A stretch of 64,000 nucleotides of DNA from Chryseobacterium gleum (lineage in GTDB: Bacteria; Bacteroidota; Bacteroidia; Flavobacteriales; Weeksellaceae): NCBI RefSeq assembly GCF_900636535.1, contig NZ_LR134289.1, positions 3,985,001 through 4,049,000 on the forward strand, given 5' to 3'. A model generated the notes under the pieces. It saw nothing but the letters and a program-made list of their open reading frames with translations, was not told the DNA's origin and did no database searches. Positions 7,880 to 17,253 of the stretch are shown here, in pieces. Made by a program: the position numbers and the translations under genes. Positions within the stretch are counted from its first letter, which is position 1. The number at the start of each line of letters is the position of its first letter.

Positions 7880-10465
7880 TTGGCCAAAACCGTCTTCAAA
7901 AATATATTACAAATTTTAATTATCCTAATTTTTAACAATTTTTTAGCACAGAAAACTCCTGAAAAATTGCCTAAAAATGCGGTTAATGATACTATTTCCA
8001 AAAAGGATACCATAGTTGTAAAAAAGGAAGCTTTAAATGATGTTCTTCGTACAAAAGCAGACGATCAGAGGAGAGATGTTCCGAAAAAAATGACATTCCT
8101 GAATAAAAATGCGCAGGTAAAATACCAGGATATGCAGATTGATGCAGATTATATCTCTATTGATGATAACAAAAACCTGATCTACGCCAGAGGAAAACAG
8201 GACTCATTGGGAAAGATTATTGAACCTGTCATTACAACACAGGCCGGAAAAAAATACGAAACCAACGAGTTCAGCTATAATACAAAAACGAAACAGGCTA
8301 TCGCTTTCAATGCAAGAACAGAAGAAAGTGAAGGAGTAATTATAGCACAGAAAACAAAAAAATACAATGACTCCGTATTCGCGATGAGAAAAGCGGATTA
8401 TACAACGGATGATTATTTTATCAAGAAAAAAGATACGGCAGCGGATTACTTTATGAGAGCTTATAATATTAAGCTGATTAAAACCAAAACAAAATCCCAG
8501 ATCGTAACAGGGCCTATCCAGATGTTTATTGAGCAGGTTCCTACACCCCTTTATCTTCCGTTTGCCATTTTACCATTCTCTGATAAAAGAGCTGCAGGTA
8601 TTCTGATCCCGAGTTTCGGGGAAAGGGAAGATGTAGGTTTCTTCCTGAACGGGATAGGATATTATCAGCCTATCGGGGAACACTTTGACCTTAAAGTTTT
8701 AGCAGACATTTATACCAAAGGAAGCTGGAACCTGCGTCCTCAGGTGAATTACCAGAAGAAATACCGTTACTCAGGAAACTTTACGGCAGATATTGGTACC
8801 ATGGTAAGAGGAATTAAAGGTCTGGATGATTATACCAAAAACAGTACATACAGAATCAACTGGACCCACTCTCAGGATTCTAAAGCCAATCCTTTCCTTA
8901 CATTCAGTGCTTCTGTGGATATTGTAAGTACCAAGTTCTATAATAACCCGCTTAACAACAATTACATTTTCAACCAGAATGTACTGAATACCCAGCAGAA
9001 CTCTACGGTAACCCTTACCAAAAGATTTCTGAAGCTTCCGATGACTATTACAGGAACAGCTTCTTATTCTCAGAACTTTGCAACGGGATTGGCAGACCTT
9101 CGTCTTCCACAGATGAACGTAGCGATCAATCAGTTCTATCTGTTTAAATCAAGAACAGGGATCAGACAGGGACTTCTTGAAAATATCACGGTAAATACCG
9201 GATTTAACCTTACCAATTTCGTAAATACTCAGGAAAATGAGCTGTTTAAAAAAGAAATGTGGGATAAAATGCAGACCGGACTTAAAAATAATATCGCATT
9301 GGCAACCAATACAACGGTGGCTAAATACTTTACATTCAGCTTAAGTGCCAATATTGACAATGCTCTGACTACAAAAACACTGAACAGGTATTATGATCCT
9401 GTAAAAAATGTAACTGTTGATGAGATTCAGAAAAATTTTAGCGGATACTCTACATTCTCTACTTCAGCCAGTCTTCAGACTACATTGTACGGAATGCTGA
9501 AGTTTAAAAAAGGTTCAGCGGTGGAAGCTGTAAGACACATGATGACTCCAAGTGTAAGCTTCACATATTCTCCGGATTTCTCAAGTCCTAATTTCGGATA
9601 CTATAGAAACTATTATAATGCTACAGGAGCATTGACGCCTTATTCTATCTTTGAAAAAGGGATTATCGGAAGTCCGTCAAGCGGAATGCAGGGAGCTTTA
9701 GGTTTCAATATTGGTAACAATATCGAGATGAAAATAAAGTCTAAGAGCGATTCTACAGGAGTGAAGAAAATCAAAATCTTTGAATCCTTAAACCTTGCGG
9801 GAAGCTATAATTTCGCAGCTAAAGACCACCCTTGGTCTGTATTTTCAATCAACGGGCAGTCTTCTTTTTTCAATAATAAATTAACGGTTAATACCAGTCT
9901 TGCACTTGAACCTTATAAGATTGATTTCTTACCAGGACAGGACACAGGAATAAGAACAGAGCAGTTCGGGCACTTCAGTGTACAGGGATTCAACGTTCAG
10001 TTATCTTATCCTTTAAGCAGTGAGATTTTTGGAGAAAAAACAGATTATGCCAAAAAGTATTCTTCTAAGGGAGAGGTCCGAAATGAAAATTATTATTTTG
10101 ATGATGATCATTATGCACATTTTGATCAGGCATGGACTTTAAATATCAGCGCCAATTACGCATATTCTAAAGGACTGAGCAGATTTGGTAATAAAATTGC
10201 ATCCCTAGGATTAGATGGCAGCATCAAGCTGACGCCTTACTGGAATATTAACGGAAGTACCCATTATGATATGGTGACCAAAGAATTGGCATATACAAGA
10301 ATTGGTTTTTCAAGAGATCAGCGAAGTTTTACAATCAATTTCAACTGGGTTCCGTTCGGACAGTATAAAGTATACGACTTCTTTATCGGCATCAAAGCCA
10401 ATATCTTAAGTGATGCACTGAAGTACAAAGACAGAAGCTTTACCCAGCCTAATGCGCCTTTCTAA
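7880..10465 (+). CDS. lptD: LPS-assembly protein LptD (OstA family)
   Basis: LptD is the outer-membrane beta-barrel that inserts lipopolysaccharide into the outer leaflet. The 861-residue product has a signal peptide ending NFLAQ, a periplasmic OstA/LptA-like domain (about 85-200) with the IDADYISID start typical of the fold, and a long barrel of alternating aromatic strands. It carries the family motif LPFAILPFSDKRAAGILIPSFG near residue 225-246, described here in pieces: a Pro-rich strand followed by DKRAAG. The start codon is TTG: an in-frame stop lies at 7862-7864, and the next ATG would remove the signal peptide. Bacteroidota LptD are longer than the E. coli protein. It is transcribed divergently from the amidase gene. 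Confidence 0.88.
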   Translation: MAKTVFKNILQILIILIFNNFLAQKTPEKLPKNAVNDTISKKDTIVVKKEALNDVLRTKADDQRRDVPKKMTFLNKNAQVKYQDMQIDADYISIDDNKNLIYARGKQDSLGKIIEPVITTQAGKKYETNEFSYNTKTKQAIAFNARTEESEGVIIAQKTKKYNDSVFAMRKADYTTDDYFIKKKDTAADYFMRAYNIKLIKTKTKSQIVTGPIQMFIEQVPTPLYLPFAILPFSDKRAAGILIPSFGEREDVGFFLNGIGYYQPIGEHFDLKVLADIYTKGSWNLRPQVNYQKKYRYSGNFTADIGTMVRGIKGLDDYTKNSTYRINWTHSQDSKANPFLTFSASVDIVSTKFYNNPLNNNYIFNQNVLNTQQNSTVTLTKRFLKLPMTITGTASYSQNFATGLADLRLPQMNVAINQFYLFKSRTGIRQGLLENITVNTGFNLTNFVNTQENELFKKEMWDKMQTGLKNNIALATNTTVAKYFTFSLSANIDNALTTKTLNRYYDPVKNVTVDEIQKNFSGYSTFSTSASLQTTLYGMLKFKKGSAVEAVRHMMTPSVSFTYSPDFSSPNFGYYRNYYNATGALTPYSIFEKGIIGSPSSGMQGALGFNIGNNIEMKIKSKSDSTGVKKIKIFESLNLAGSYNFAAKDHPWSVFSINGQSSFFNNKLTVNTSLALEPYKIDFLPGQDTGIRTEQFGHFSVQGFNVQLSYPLSSEIFGEKTDYAKKYSSKGEVRNENYYFDDDHYAHFDQAWTLNISANYAYSKGLSRFGNKIASLGLDGSIKLTPYWNINGSTHYDMVTKELAYTRIGFSRDQRSFTINFNWVPFGQYKVYDFFIGIKANILSDALKYKDRSFTQPNAPF

Positions 10466-10472
10466 TATCAGA

Positions 10473-10503
10473 TTGGCATTTGTGAATATAAATTTTATAT
10501 TTG
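10473..10503 (+). promoter_or_regulatory. Promoter of ridA
   Basis: TTG at 10473-10475 and TATATTTG at 10496-10503 are separated by 20 bp and match the Bacteroidota promoter consensus. It lies immediately after the lptD stop. Confidence 0.65.
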
Positions 10504-10610
10504 CAACCAAAAGAATTTCTGATGCAGCCACTGCCGGCAGATTCGAATACCGAAGAATTTAAAAGGCAGTGACAGTCTATGAATTTAGAAAAAAAATTAA
10601 ATATCCACAT

Positions 10611-10991
10611 ATGAAACAAGTAATCAACACAGTTAATGCACCTGCAGCTATCGGGCCTTATTCACAAGCTAATATGGCAAACGGGGTTTTGTATATCTCC
10701 GGACAGATTCCTGTGGACCCTGCAACTGGAAAATTGGTTGAAGGAATTGAAAAAGAAACGCACCAGGTAATGAAAAACCTTGAAGCGATCCTTACTGAAG
10801 CCGGCATGACTTTCAAAAACGTTGTAAAAGCTACAATCTTCTTAAAGAATATGGATGATTTCGCTGTAATGAATGATATCTATGCTTCTTACCTGGACTC
10901 TGAAAGCTATCCTGCCCGTGAAACAGTACAGGTTTCATGCTTGCCTAAAAATGTGGATATCGAAATTTCTATGATTGCACATCAGGATTAA
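10611..10991 (+). CDS. ridA: RidA family enamine/imine deaminase
   Basis: RidA hydrolyses reactive 2-aminoacrylate and related enamines or imines to ketoacids, protecting PLP enzymes. The 126-residue protein begins MKQVINTVNAPAAIGPYSQA and has the family signatures SGQIPVDPATG, ATIFLKNMDDFAVMN and SYPARETVQVSCLP, in which the Arg is the substrate-carboxylate ligand. Length is exactly the family norm. A longer frame starting 14 codons earlier lacks family support. The gene overlaps the next one by a single base in TAATG, so the two are probably translationally coupled. Confidence 0.93.
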   Translation: MKQVINTVNAPAAIGPYSQANMANGVLYISGQIPVDPATGKLVEGIEKETHQVMKNLEAILTEAGMTFKNVVKATIFLKNMDDFAVMNDIYASYLDSESYPARETVQVSCLPKNVDIEISMIAHQD

Positions 10992-11440
10992 TGAACTTTA
11001 TAAGAAATACAATTGCGGTTCTGATAGGCCTTGGTATTGCAGGGCTTATAATCACTCTTGGTATAAGGGCTTTTCCGCAATGGGTAACTTTTGAGGCTTT
11101 TGCTCCGTTTGAGCACTGGCAGAGGTTTCTTTTCAGCATGAAAGACGATAAGGCATTCTTCGGCTTCCTTTTGTTTATTTCCGGACTGGGAACTACAATA
11201 GGAGGAGTTGCGACTGCAATCATCGTTAAATATGCTAAAGTAGCCTATGCTATTCTGATCGGTTTTATTATGCTCTTTATCGCAATGCTGGATGTAATTA
11301 TTTTTCCTTATCATCCTACATTTTATAAAATTTCTATTTTCCTTACATTCTTTCCTTTTTCCTGGATCGGGGGTAAGATTGTAGAAGTAATCTACGAGCG
11401 CAATAAGAAGAAAAGAATTGCTGAAAAAATGAATAAGTAA
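10991..11440 (+). CDS. Small four-helix integral membrane protein
   Basis: The 149-residue protein is mostly hydrophobic, with segments at about 5-25, 47-68, 75-95 and 102-122 predicted to cross the inner membrane, and a basic C-terminal tail (RNKKKRIAEKMNK). I recognise no named family. Its ATG overlaps the ridA stop, and the pair ends at a symmetrical terminator, so it belongs to the ridA transcript. Function unknown. Confidence 0.75.
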   Translation: MNFIRNTIAVLIGLGIAGLIITLGIRAFPQWVTFEAFAPFEHWQRFLFSMKDDKAFFGFLLFISGLGTTIGGVATAIIVKYAKVAYAILIGFIMLFIAMLDVIIFPYHPTFYKISIFLTFFPFSWIGGKIVEVIYERNKKKRIAEKMNK

Positions 11441-11453
11441 TAAATAAGTAAAT

Positions 11454-11486
11454 AAAAAACGCTGCAGATTTCTGCAGCGTTTTTTG
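11454..11486. terminator. Bidirectional terminator between the ridA operon and degP
   Basis: An 11-bp stem (11458-11468 with 11471-11481) is flanked by A6 on one side and T6 on the other, so it can serve both convergent transcripts. Confidence 0.85.
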
Positions 11487-11516
11487 TTGATATGAAAAAC
11501 TAATTTAGTTTCTTAA

Positions 11517-13046
11517 TTAAGGCATTTTAAACCCTCTCTGATAATTTCTTCCGTAGTCGTCCATATATTTTATTTGTGCGGTTCCGGAGAACTTATTTAA
11601 TAAACTTTCTACGTCTTTCTGAGAGTTTATAGGCTTACCATTGATTTCTGTAATGATATAACCGTCTACAATTCCTGCTTTGGCCATTTCTCCTCCCTCT
11701 ATGACATTTTTGGCAACAACGCCGCTATTCAGGCCGTAATATGCTTTTGTTCTGTCATCAATGCTCTGGAACTCTGCTCCGATTTTTTCAGTTACGCTAA
11801 GATCTGCTTTTGTTCTTGTGGAAGTTCCTCCTTTTTGATCTCTAAGCGTCACATTCGTTGTTCCTTCTTTACCATTTCTCACATACGTCACCTGTACTTT
11901 ATCACCCGGACGCTTGCTTCCGATAGACATAGAAAGATCTGCGAAATCAGTAATGTCATAGCTGTCTACTTTCGTAATAATATCTCCTTTTTTCAAACCT
12001 GCATCTTCAGCACCGCTGTTTTCACCAAATCCTGTAATATAGATTCCGGACCCTACTTTTAGGTTCGTTTTATATTGCTGATTGTATGAACTTACCAATT
12101 GATCATTTGAAAGATCCAGAGACTGAACTCCTAAGAATCCACGCTGTACAATACCGAATTTCTTGATATCCTCAACGATTTTTCTTGCCAGGTTGGAAGG
12201 AACTGCAAATCCGTATCCCTGGTAATATCCTGTAGTAGATTGAATTGCCGAGTTAATCCCGATAAGCTCTCCATTAGTATTCACCAAAGCACCTCCGGAG
12301 TTACCCGGGTTGATGGCTGCATCCGTCTGAATGAAACTTTCGATAGGGTTAGCCGCTTTTCCCTGGCTTCCTAAAATTCCGATACCTCTTCCTTTCGCAG
12401 AAACAATACCGGCCGTTACTGTAGAGTTTAACCCCAGCGGATTTCCTACTGCAAGCACCCATTGTCCTACATCAATATTGTCAGAGTTGGCAAAATTCAG
12501 ATAAGGCAGACCTTTTTCTTCAATCTTTAGTAAAGAGATATCTGTGTTAGGGTCTGTACCTACCAAGGTAGCAATATATGATTTTTTGTTGCTTAATACG
12601 ACTTCCAGCTTATTAGCTCCGGCCACAACGTGGTTATTTGAAATAATATAACCATCCGGCGAGATGATTACCCCTGAACCCATTCCTGATGGCATATTAT
12701 CAGGAGCCTGCTGCTGCTTCTGTCTCTGCTGGCCTCTTCCCCCGAAAGGATCTCCGAAGAAAAAGTCAAACAAATCCTGCTCTGAAGCTCTGCTTGAAGT
12801 TCTGCTTTGATAATTTTTAATGGTAACTACAGCCGGAACGGTTGTTTTAGCTGCTTTTACAAAGTCATCACCTACAGCTGCCGTATTCATTCCTGCGAAC
12901 GACGTGTTTGGTGCGGCTGTTGTGAAATAAGATTGATCTCCATTGTTGGAACCAGGTCCGAAATATTGTAAAGCTCCAACGGTAGTAGCTCCGGAAATTA
13001 CCCCAACTACTGCAAATGGTAATAGTTTTTTTAAAGTACTCTTCAT
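11517..13046 (-). CDS. Do/DegP-like periplasmic serine protease (HtrA family)
   Basis: This envelope quality-control protease/chaperone has 509 residues. A hydrophobic N-terminal segment (about 7-28) acts as signal or anchor. A trypsin-like domain carries the triad His139 (ISNNHVVAG), Asp169 (DPNTDISLL) and Ser250 (INPGNSGGALV). Two PDZ domains follow (about 310-395 and 415-505). A Gln-rich insert (RGQQRQKQQQ) with Phe/Gly runs sits in the LA-loop region, as in many HtrA proteins. It is monocistronic and convergent with the ridA pair. A minus-strand -7 box lies 53 bp upstream. Confidence 0.93.
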   Translation of the reverse strand: MKSTLKKLLPFAVVGVISGATTVGALQYFGPGSNNGDQSYFTTAAPNTSFAGMNTAAVGDDFVKAAKTTVPAVVTIKNYQSRTSSRASEQDLFDFFFGDPFGGRGQQRQKQQQAPDNMPSGMGSGVIISPDGYIISNNHVVAGANKLEVVLSNKKSYIATLVGTDPNTDISLLKIEEKGLPYLNFANSDNIDVGQWVLAVGNPLGLNSTVTAGIVSAKGRGIGILGSQGKAANPIESFIQTDAAINPGNSGGALVNTNGELIGINSAIQSTTGYYQGYGFAVPSNLARKIVEDIKKFGIVQRGFLGVQSLDLSNDQLVSSYNQQYKTNLKVGSGIYITGFGENSGAEDAGLKKGDIITKVDSYDITDFADLSMSIGSKRPGDKVQVTYVRNGKEGTTNVTLRDQKGGTSTRTKADLSVTEKIGAEFQSIDDRTKAYYGLNSGVVAKNVIEGGEMAKAGIVDGYIITEINGKPINSQKDVESLLNKFSGTAQIKYMDDYGRNYQRGFKMP

Positions 13047-13098
13047 TGTATATCTTTCTTGTTTATTAATTAATTTCTTTTTTATGTTTTTGAGTAAA

Positions 13099-13125
13099 CA
13101 AATTTAATGTTAAATAAGTAAGCAA
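13099..13125 (-). promoter_or_regulatory. Promoter of the degP-like gene
   Basis: On the minus strand TAAATTTG (13106-13099) matches TAnnTTTG. A TTG at 13125-13123 lies 16 bp upstream, a little closer than ideal. The remaining bases up to the trhO promoter hold no gene. Confidence 0.5.
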
Positions 13126-13345
13126 TTAGTATGCTATGTTTCAATTTTAACTAAAATTTAACGGCTATTATATCATTTTGTGTCTTAAATCATAATTGTT
13201 AATGTCACAGTTAACAAAACTTAAAAAAAAATTAAGGAAAATATGTCAGACTTTCTCAAGATAAGGTATTATTTAATATTCATTGCTTATCACTTATTGA
13301 ATATAGCTGTGATTCTTATCATCAATCAATTTAATTCTAAATGAT

Positions 13346-13353
13346 TATCTTTG
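13346..13353 (+). promoter_or_regulatory. -7 box of the trhO promoter
   Basis: TATCTTTG matches TAnnTTTG exactly and lies 34 bp before the ATG. No TTG is found at the standard -33 distance. Confidence 0.5.
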
Positions 13354-13387
13354 CAAAAATTTTATTCTCACTTAAAACGTTTATAGC

Positions 13388-14749
13388 ATGCAACTGTATA
13401 ACACCTTAAGCGCAGAAGAAAGAGCTAAACTTATTGATGAAGCCGGTAAAGACCGCCTTACTTTGTCTTTCTATGCGTATGCCAAAATTGAAGATCCCAA
13501 AAAATTTCGCGACGAATTATTTATAGCCTGGAATGCACTGGATGCACTTGGCCGTATTTATGTTGCTACTGAAGGAATTAATGCTCAGATGAGTGTTCCT
13601 GCAGATCAGTTTGAGGCTTTTCGTGATACGCTGGAAGCTTATGACTTCATGAAAGGAATCCGCTTGAATGTAGCGGTAGATCAGGACAATTATTCTTTTT
13701 TAAAATTAACCATAAAAGTCAGAAACAAAATTGTTGCTGACGGTCTGAATGACGAAACTTTTGATGTTACCAATAAAGGTATTCATCTTAAAGCTAAGGA
13801 GTTCAATAATATGCTGGAAGATCCTAATACGATTGTAGTAGACTTCAGAAACCATTACGAGAGTGAAGTGGGGCACTTTGAAGGAGCCATTACGCCGGAT
13901 GTGGAAAACTTCAGGGAAAGTCTACCGATTATTAATGAACAACTGCAGGATTTTAAAGAAGATAAAAACCTGTTGATGTATTGTACCGGTGGTATCCGTT
14001 GTGAAAAAGCCAGTGCTTACTTCAAACATCAGGGCTTCAAAAATGTTTATCAGCTGGAAGGTGGAATCATTGAATACACGCGACAGATAAAAGAAGAAGG
14101 TATCAAAAGTAAGTTCATTGGTAAAAACTTTGTATTTGACCACCGTTTGGGAGAAAGAATTACAGATGATATTATCGCACAGTGCCACCAGTGTGGTAAG
14201 CCTTGTGATAATCATACGAACTGTGCTAATGACGCTTGCCATTTGTTATTTATCCAATGTGAAGAATGTAAAGCTGCCATGGAAAACTGCTGTTCTACAG
14301 AATGCCTGGATACCATACATTTGCCTTGGGATGAGCAGGTAAAACTGAGAAAAGGACTGCAGGTTGGCAATAAAGTATTCAGAAAAGGAAAATCGGATGC
14401 TTTGAAGTTTAAAAAATCAGGTGACTTACCGGACAAGCCTCTGGCAAAAGCTGAAACAAAAAATATCCGTCAGAAAATTGCTGTTAAAAAAGAGCTGATC
14501 GGAAAAGCGGAACATTACTATTCAAAATCAAAAATTGCACAGTTCTTAATTGAAAACAAAGACCTGTCAGTAGGAGATAGAATATTGATTTCAGGTCCTA
14601 CAACGGGAGAGCAGGAAATTACTGTTAATCAGATCTACGCCAACGGAGGTCCTTGTGAAACTGCAAAACCGGGAGATCAGGTTACTTTCGAGCTTCCGTT
14701 CAGAGTTCGTCTGTCTGATAAACTGTATAGAATTTTGGAGAACGCATAA
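13388..14749 (+). CDS. trhO: tRNA uridine(34) 5-hydroxylase TrhO (rhodanese family)
   Basis: TrhO uses molecular oxygen to hydroxylate U34 of certain tRNAs, the first step toward (c)mo5U. The 453-residue product has the N-terminal UPF0176 domain (TEGINAQMS signature, about 20-115), a rhodanese domain (about 125-230) with catalytic Cys199 in YCTGGIRCEKA, and a Cys-rich segment (about 262-310) with several CxxC pairs that could bind zinc. About 100 basic residues then extend beyond the usual end of the E. coli protein. The extension (about 340-453) contains a RILISGPTTGEQEITV stretch and looks like an RNA-associated add-on. The gene is followed 50 bp later by the cyclo-ligase gene. Confidence 0.9.
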   Translation: MQLYNTLSAEERAKLIDEAGKDRLTLSFYAYAKIEDPKKFRDELFIAWNALDALGRIYVATEGINAQMSVPADQFEAFRDTLEAYDFMKGIRLNVAVDQDNYSFLKLTIKVRNKIVADGLNDETFDVTNKGIHLKAKEFNNMLEDPNTIVVDFRNHYESEVGHFEGAITPDVENFRESLPIINEQLQDFKEDKNLLMYCTGGIRCEKASAYFKHQGFKNVYQLEGGIIEYTRQIKEEGIKSKFIGKNFVFDHRLGERITDDIIAQCHQCGKPCDNHTNCANDACHLLFIQCEECKAAMENCCSTECLDTIHLPWDEQVKLRKGLQVGNKVFRKGKSDALKFKKSGDLPDKPLAKAETKNIRQKIAVKKELIGKAEHYYSKSKIAQFLIENKDLSVGDRILISGPTTGEQEITVNQIYANGGPCETAKPGDQVTFELPFRVRLSDKLYRILENA

Positions 14750-14799
14750 TCCAAAGCCTGTCTTGTAACAATTATTTCAGTTAAAACAACTTGATAATT

Positions 14800-15375
14800 A
14801 TGCTGAAAGCTGAGCTTAGAAAAAAATATACCCAAAAAAGAAAAGCCTTGTCTGATGATGAGGCTTTCTTGTTATCGCAGAAGATTTTTGAAAACTTTAT
14901 TAAGTATTTCAAGCCGAAAGAGAGGGAAAAAGTACACATTTTCATCCCGATTCCGGCTAGAAAGGAAATTGATACCCAAATCTTCATAAAGTTTTTTTTA
15001 GAGCGAAATATCAGGGTTTATGTTCCTAAGATTGTTGCTGATAAACTGATTAATATAGAAATCTTCGAGGATACTGTTTATGAAACCAATAGTTGGGGCA
15101 TTACAGAACCTGTTTCCAATGAAGATTCCGGTGAAAATTACTTTCATTACGTCATTACACCCTTACTGTATTGTGACAGAAATGGAAATCGGGTAGGATA
15201 TGGAAAAGGATTTTATGATGGTCTGTTTCAAAGTATTTCTCCTGAGACAAAAAAAATCGGAATCAATTATTTTGATCCCGATGAATATGTGGATGATGTC
15301 TGGGAAAATGATATTCCCCTTGACTATTTGGTTACTCCTACAGAAGTGCTGTCTTTCTTAAGCGGTTTGGAATAA
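14800..15375 (+). CDS. 5-formyltetrahydrofolate cyclo-ligase
   Basis: This enzyme converts 5-formyl-THF to 5,10-methenyl-THF with ATP. The 191-residue product starts MLKAELRKKYTQKRKAL and shows the N-terminal basic helix that binds ATP phosphates, the IPARKEIDT substrate loop, and the C-terminal nucleotide motif RVGYGKGFYDGLF. A frame open three codons earlier begins with TTG and is less likely. Its last 52 bases overlap the 3' end of the convergent lipoprotein gene, so there is no room for a separate terminator. Confidence 0.9.
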   Translation: MLKAELRKKYTQKRKALSDDEAFLLSQKIFENFIKYFKPKEREKVHIFIPIPARKEIDTQIFIKFFLERNIRVYVPKIVADKLINIEIFEDTVYETNSWGITEPVSNEDSGENYFHYVITPLLYCDRNGNRVGYGKGFYDGLFQSISPETKKIGINYFDPDEYVDDVWENDIPLDYLVTPTEVLSFLSGLE

Positions 15376-15905
15376 AAATCTAAAAAGTAGAATTTAAATT
15401 CTTTCTTCAGTTTTGAAGTAGACAATAAGATGTATTGTGCATTCTTTTCAAAGCTTCCCAGAGACTTGTTTTTATTATCGAAGTATTCTACATTGAATTT
15501 AGCATAATCCAATGTGTCTTTTTTATAAAATTCTTTATAAACATTCAGGTTGCTCACCTTTGCTGTTTTCACTTTCATACTGTCCAGTTCTTTCAGCAGC
15601 CTTTTAAAAGTAAGGGAATCAGGCTTGTGGAAGTAGCTTTCCATCTGGGAATAGATCAGCGTGTCTATTTCTGTATTTCTGTTTCCACTCAGGTAAAGAG
15701 TCGACAGGTCGAGAAGCTCCTGGACTTTTTGTTTAGTGATGGAGTTAATGGCCTGCATACTGTCCATCTGTACGGCAGGATAACTTTTTTCATTGTTGCT
15801 GTTTCGTAGTTTATCGAGGTCGCTTACCTCTGAAGTCTTATTATTGCAGGCAATAAATAAAGTCAGAAGCACGGAGAAAATTAAAAAATTATTTATTCTT
15901 TTCAT
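15324..15905 (-). CDS. Lipoprotein of unknown function
   Basis: The 193-residue protein begins MKRINNFLIFSVLLTLFIAC, so the lipobox FIAC makes it an SPII lipoprotein. The mature part is charged and probably helical in its first half, with a mixed C-terminal half (FYFLDFYSKPL). No family is recognised. The start at 15905 lies inside the end of the upstream gene (overlap 17 bases), implying one transcript with the 393-residue membrane protein. Its 3' end overlaps the convergent cyclo-ligase gene by 52 bases. Confidence 0.75.
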   Translation of the reverse strand: MKRINNFLIFSVLLTLFIACNNKTSEVSDLDKLRNSNNEKSYPAVQMDSMQAINSITKQKVQELLDLSTLYLSGNRNTEIDTLIYSQMESYFHKPDSLTFKRLLKELDSMKVKTAKVSNLNVYKEFYKKDTLDYAKFNVEYFDNKNKSLGSFEKNAQYILLSTSKLKKEFKFYFLDFYSKPLKKDSTSVGVTK

Positions 15906-17070
15906 CTGTGGTAGCAATTTTAAATTTGATGGATACAATCTTACCTTTGTTATCCTTTTTCATTTCTATTACATTCAGGTTTTTCAGTGAGGTCGTTGGA
16001 GTGGTTACAAGAGTGATATATTTCTGTTTATCCAGTCTTTCTATTCCATAAGTATCGTTATCGTACACCTGATAGATTACCGCATTGCTGCTAATCAGAT
16101 TCTCAAGCTGACTTCTTTTCTGCTTGATAAGAGCAACTTGTTCATCAGGATTTCCCCCCTTGATATCTTTTATAGAGAAATAATAGACAGCCATCTTATA
16201 ATCATCTGGCTTTAATTCTATTTTTTCTTCTTCGGGAGCATTTTCAAGGTTTCTGTTTACTTCCAGAGGCTCGTAGAAAGGAGCGCTGATCCGCATTTTT
16301 AAATTTTTATCCTTCGTAGAATAGTAAAAACACTCGCCCGGCTTTATTTTATACATCAGTGGAGATTCATTTTCTTTCACTACCATTATCTCTAAAGTAT
16401 TGATCACAGAAACTCCCCTGTCTTTATCAATGAAACAATATTTATATGTTTTCGAAAAAAGTACATCTTTAAAACCTAAAATACCGGTAATGGTAATCAA
16501 AACTGAGGTAACAAGTGCCCAGGCATTCTTTTTAAAGAAATTTTTCTTTGGCGGAACAGATGAAATTTCAACTTCATTTGTTGTAATGTTATTTTGTTTA
16601 ACTATTTGATTTTCAGTAATTGATTTTTGTAAATCAGCGTTTTCCGGGGTACTGATTTCGATTTTTTTAGGCTGAATTTCAGTTTTTGGAAGTTCAGGAG
16701 CTTCAGAAACCGTTTTCTCCAGTTCTTCGATTTCTTCTTCGTCAGGATTTTCATTTTCCTGCAATAATTCGCCGGCAAAAAGATGCTGTTTTTTGAATTC
16801 ATACCAGGAGTCGTAACCCGCATAAATACTCAGTAAATTGAGCATATCTATTCTTGGTAATTTGGTAACCGGCGAAGTTTTAAAATAAGTATAAAATGAC
16901 TTTTCACTGATGTTACCTTTTGCTTTTTTTCGCAGGTCTTCCTGAAAATATATAATATCTATACCCTTCCACTTGGAAATATCATCGTGGGAAGGGGTAT
17001 ATTCTTTTAAGTATTGACTCTGAACTTCCTTTTTCAGTTGCTCAAAGTGTAATAGATCTAAATCTGTCAA
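15889..17070 (-). CDS. Single-pass membrane protein with cytoplasmic HTH-like N-terminus
   Basis: The 393 residues are arranged as a cytoplasmic N-terminal domain (about 1-95), an acidic linker (about 100-165), one transmembrane helix (about 183-203, after KKNFFKKNAW) and a periplasmic C-terminal domain (about 210-393). The N-terminal part (GNISEKSFYTYFKTS, LPRIDMLNLLSIYAGYDSW) looks like a helical DNA- or protein-binding module. The topology recalls transmembrane regulators, but I cannot name a family and see no kinase or anti-sigma signature. It is co-transcribed with the downstream lipoprotein, suggesting that the two work together in the envelope. Confidence 0.7.
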   Translation of the reverse strand: MTDLDLLHFEQLKKEVQSQYLKEYTPSHDDISKWKGIDIIYFQEDLRKKAKGNISEKSFYTYFKTSPVTKLPRIDMLNLLSIYAGYDSWYEFKKQHLFAGELLQENENPDEEEIEELEKTVSEAPELPKTEIQPKKIEISTPENADLQKSITENQIVKQNNITTNEVEISSVPPKKNFFKKNAWALVTSVLITITGILGFKDVLFSKTYKYCFIDKDRGVSVINTLEIMVVKENESPLMYKIKPGECFYYSTKDKNLKMRISAPFYEPLEVNRNLENAPEEEKIELKPDDYKMAVYYFSIKDIKGGNPDEQVALIKQKRSQLENLISSNAVIYQVYDNDTYGIERLDKQKYITLVTTPTTSLKNLNVIEMKKDNKGKIVSIKFKIATTDEKNK

Positions 17071-17130
17071 TTTTTCAAAAAATAATTAAATTGTTGATTA
17101 TCAGCTATGTTTTTTTGTAAAACGATTTTA

Positions 17131-17161
17131 CAAAGGTATTACAATTATTTTTCATAGACAA
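17131..17161 (-). promoter_or_regulatory. Promoter of the membrane-protein/lipoprotein operon
   Basis: On the minus strand TTG (17161-17159) and TACCTTTG (17138-17131) are separated by 20 bp, a full match to the Bacteroidota promoter. The same -7 sequence is used in the opposite direction at 17177. Confidence 0.65.
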
Positions 17162-17176
17162 ACTTTCTAACTGCTC

Positions 17177-17184
17177 TACCTTTG
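17177..17184 (+). promoter_or_regulatory. -7 box of the Ala-rich lipoprotein gene
   Basis: TACCTTTG matches TAnnTTTG. It implies a leader of about 65 bases before the ATG at 17254. No clear -33 TTG. Confidence 0.5.
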
Positions 17185-17253
17185 TCTTGTTCAAATAACA
17201 GAACAGAAGAAAATTTTATAAAACAATATTAACAAAATTAAATTTAATTTATT

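Noticed and set aside
15324..15375. Convergent overlap as evidence of a frameshift in the cyclo-ligase or lipoprotein gene
   Set aside because: Both C-termini look natural and both frames are complete, so a true 52-bp overlap is more likely.
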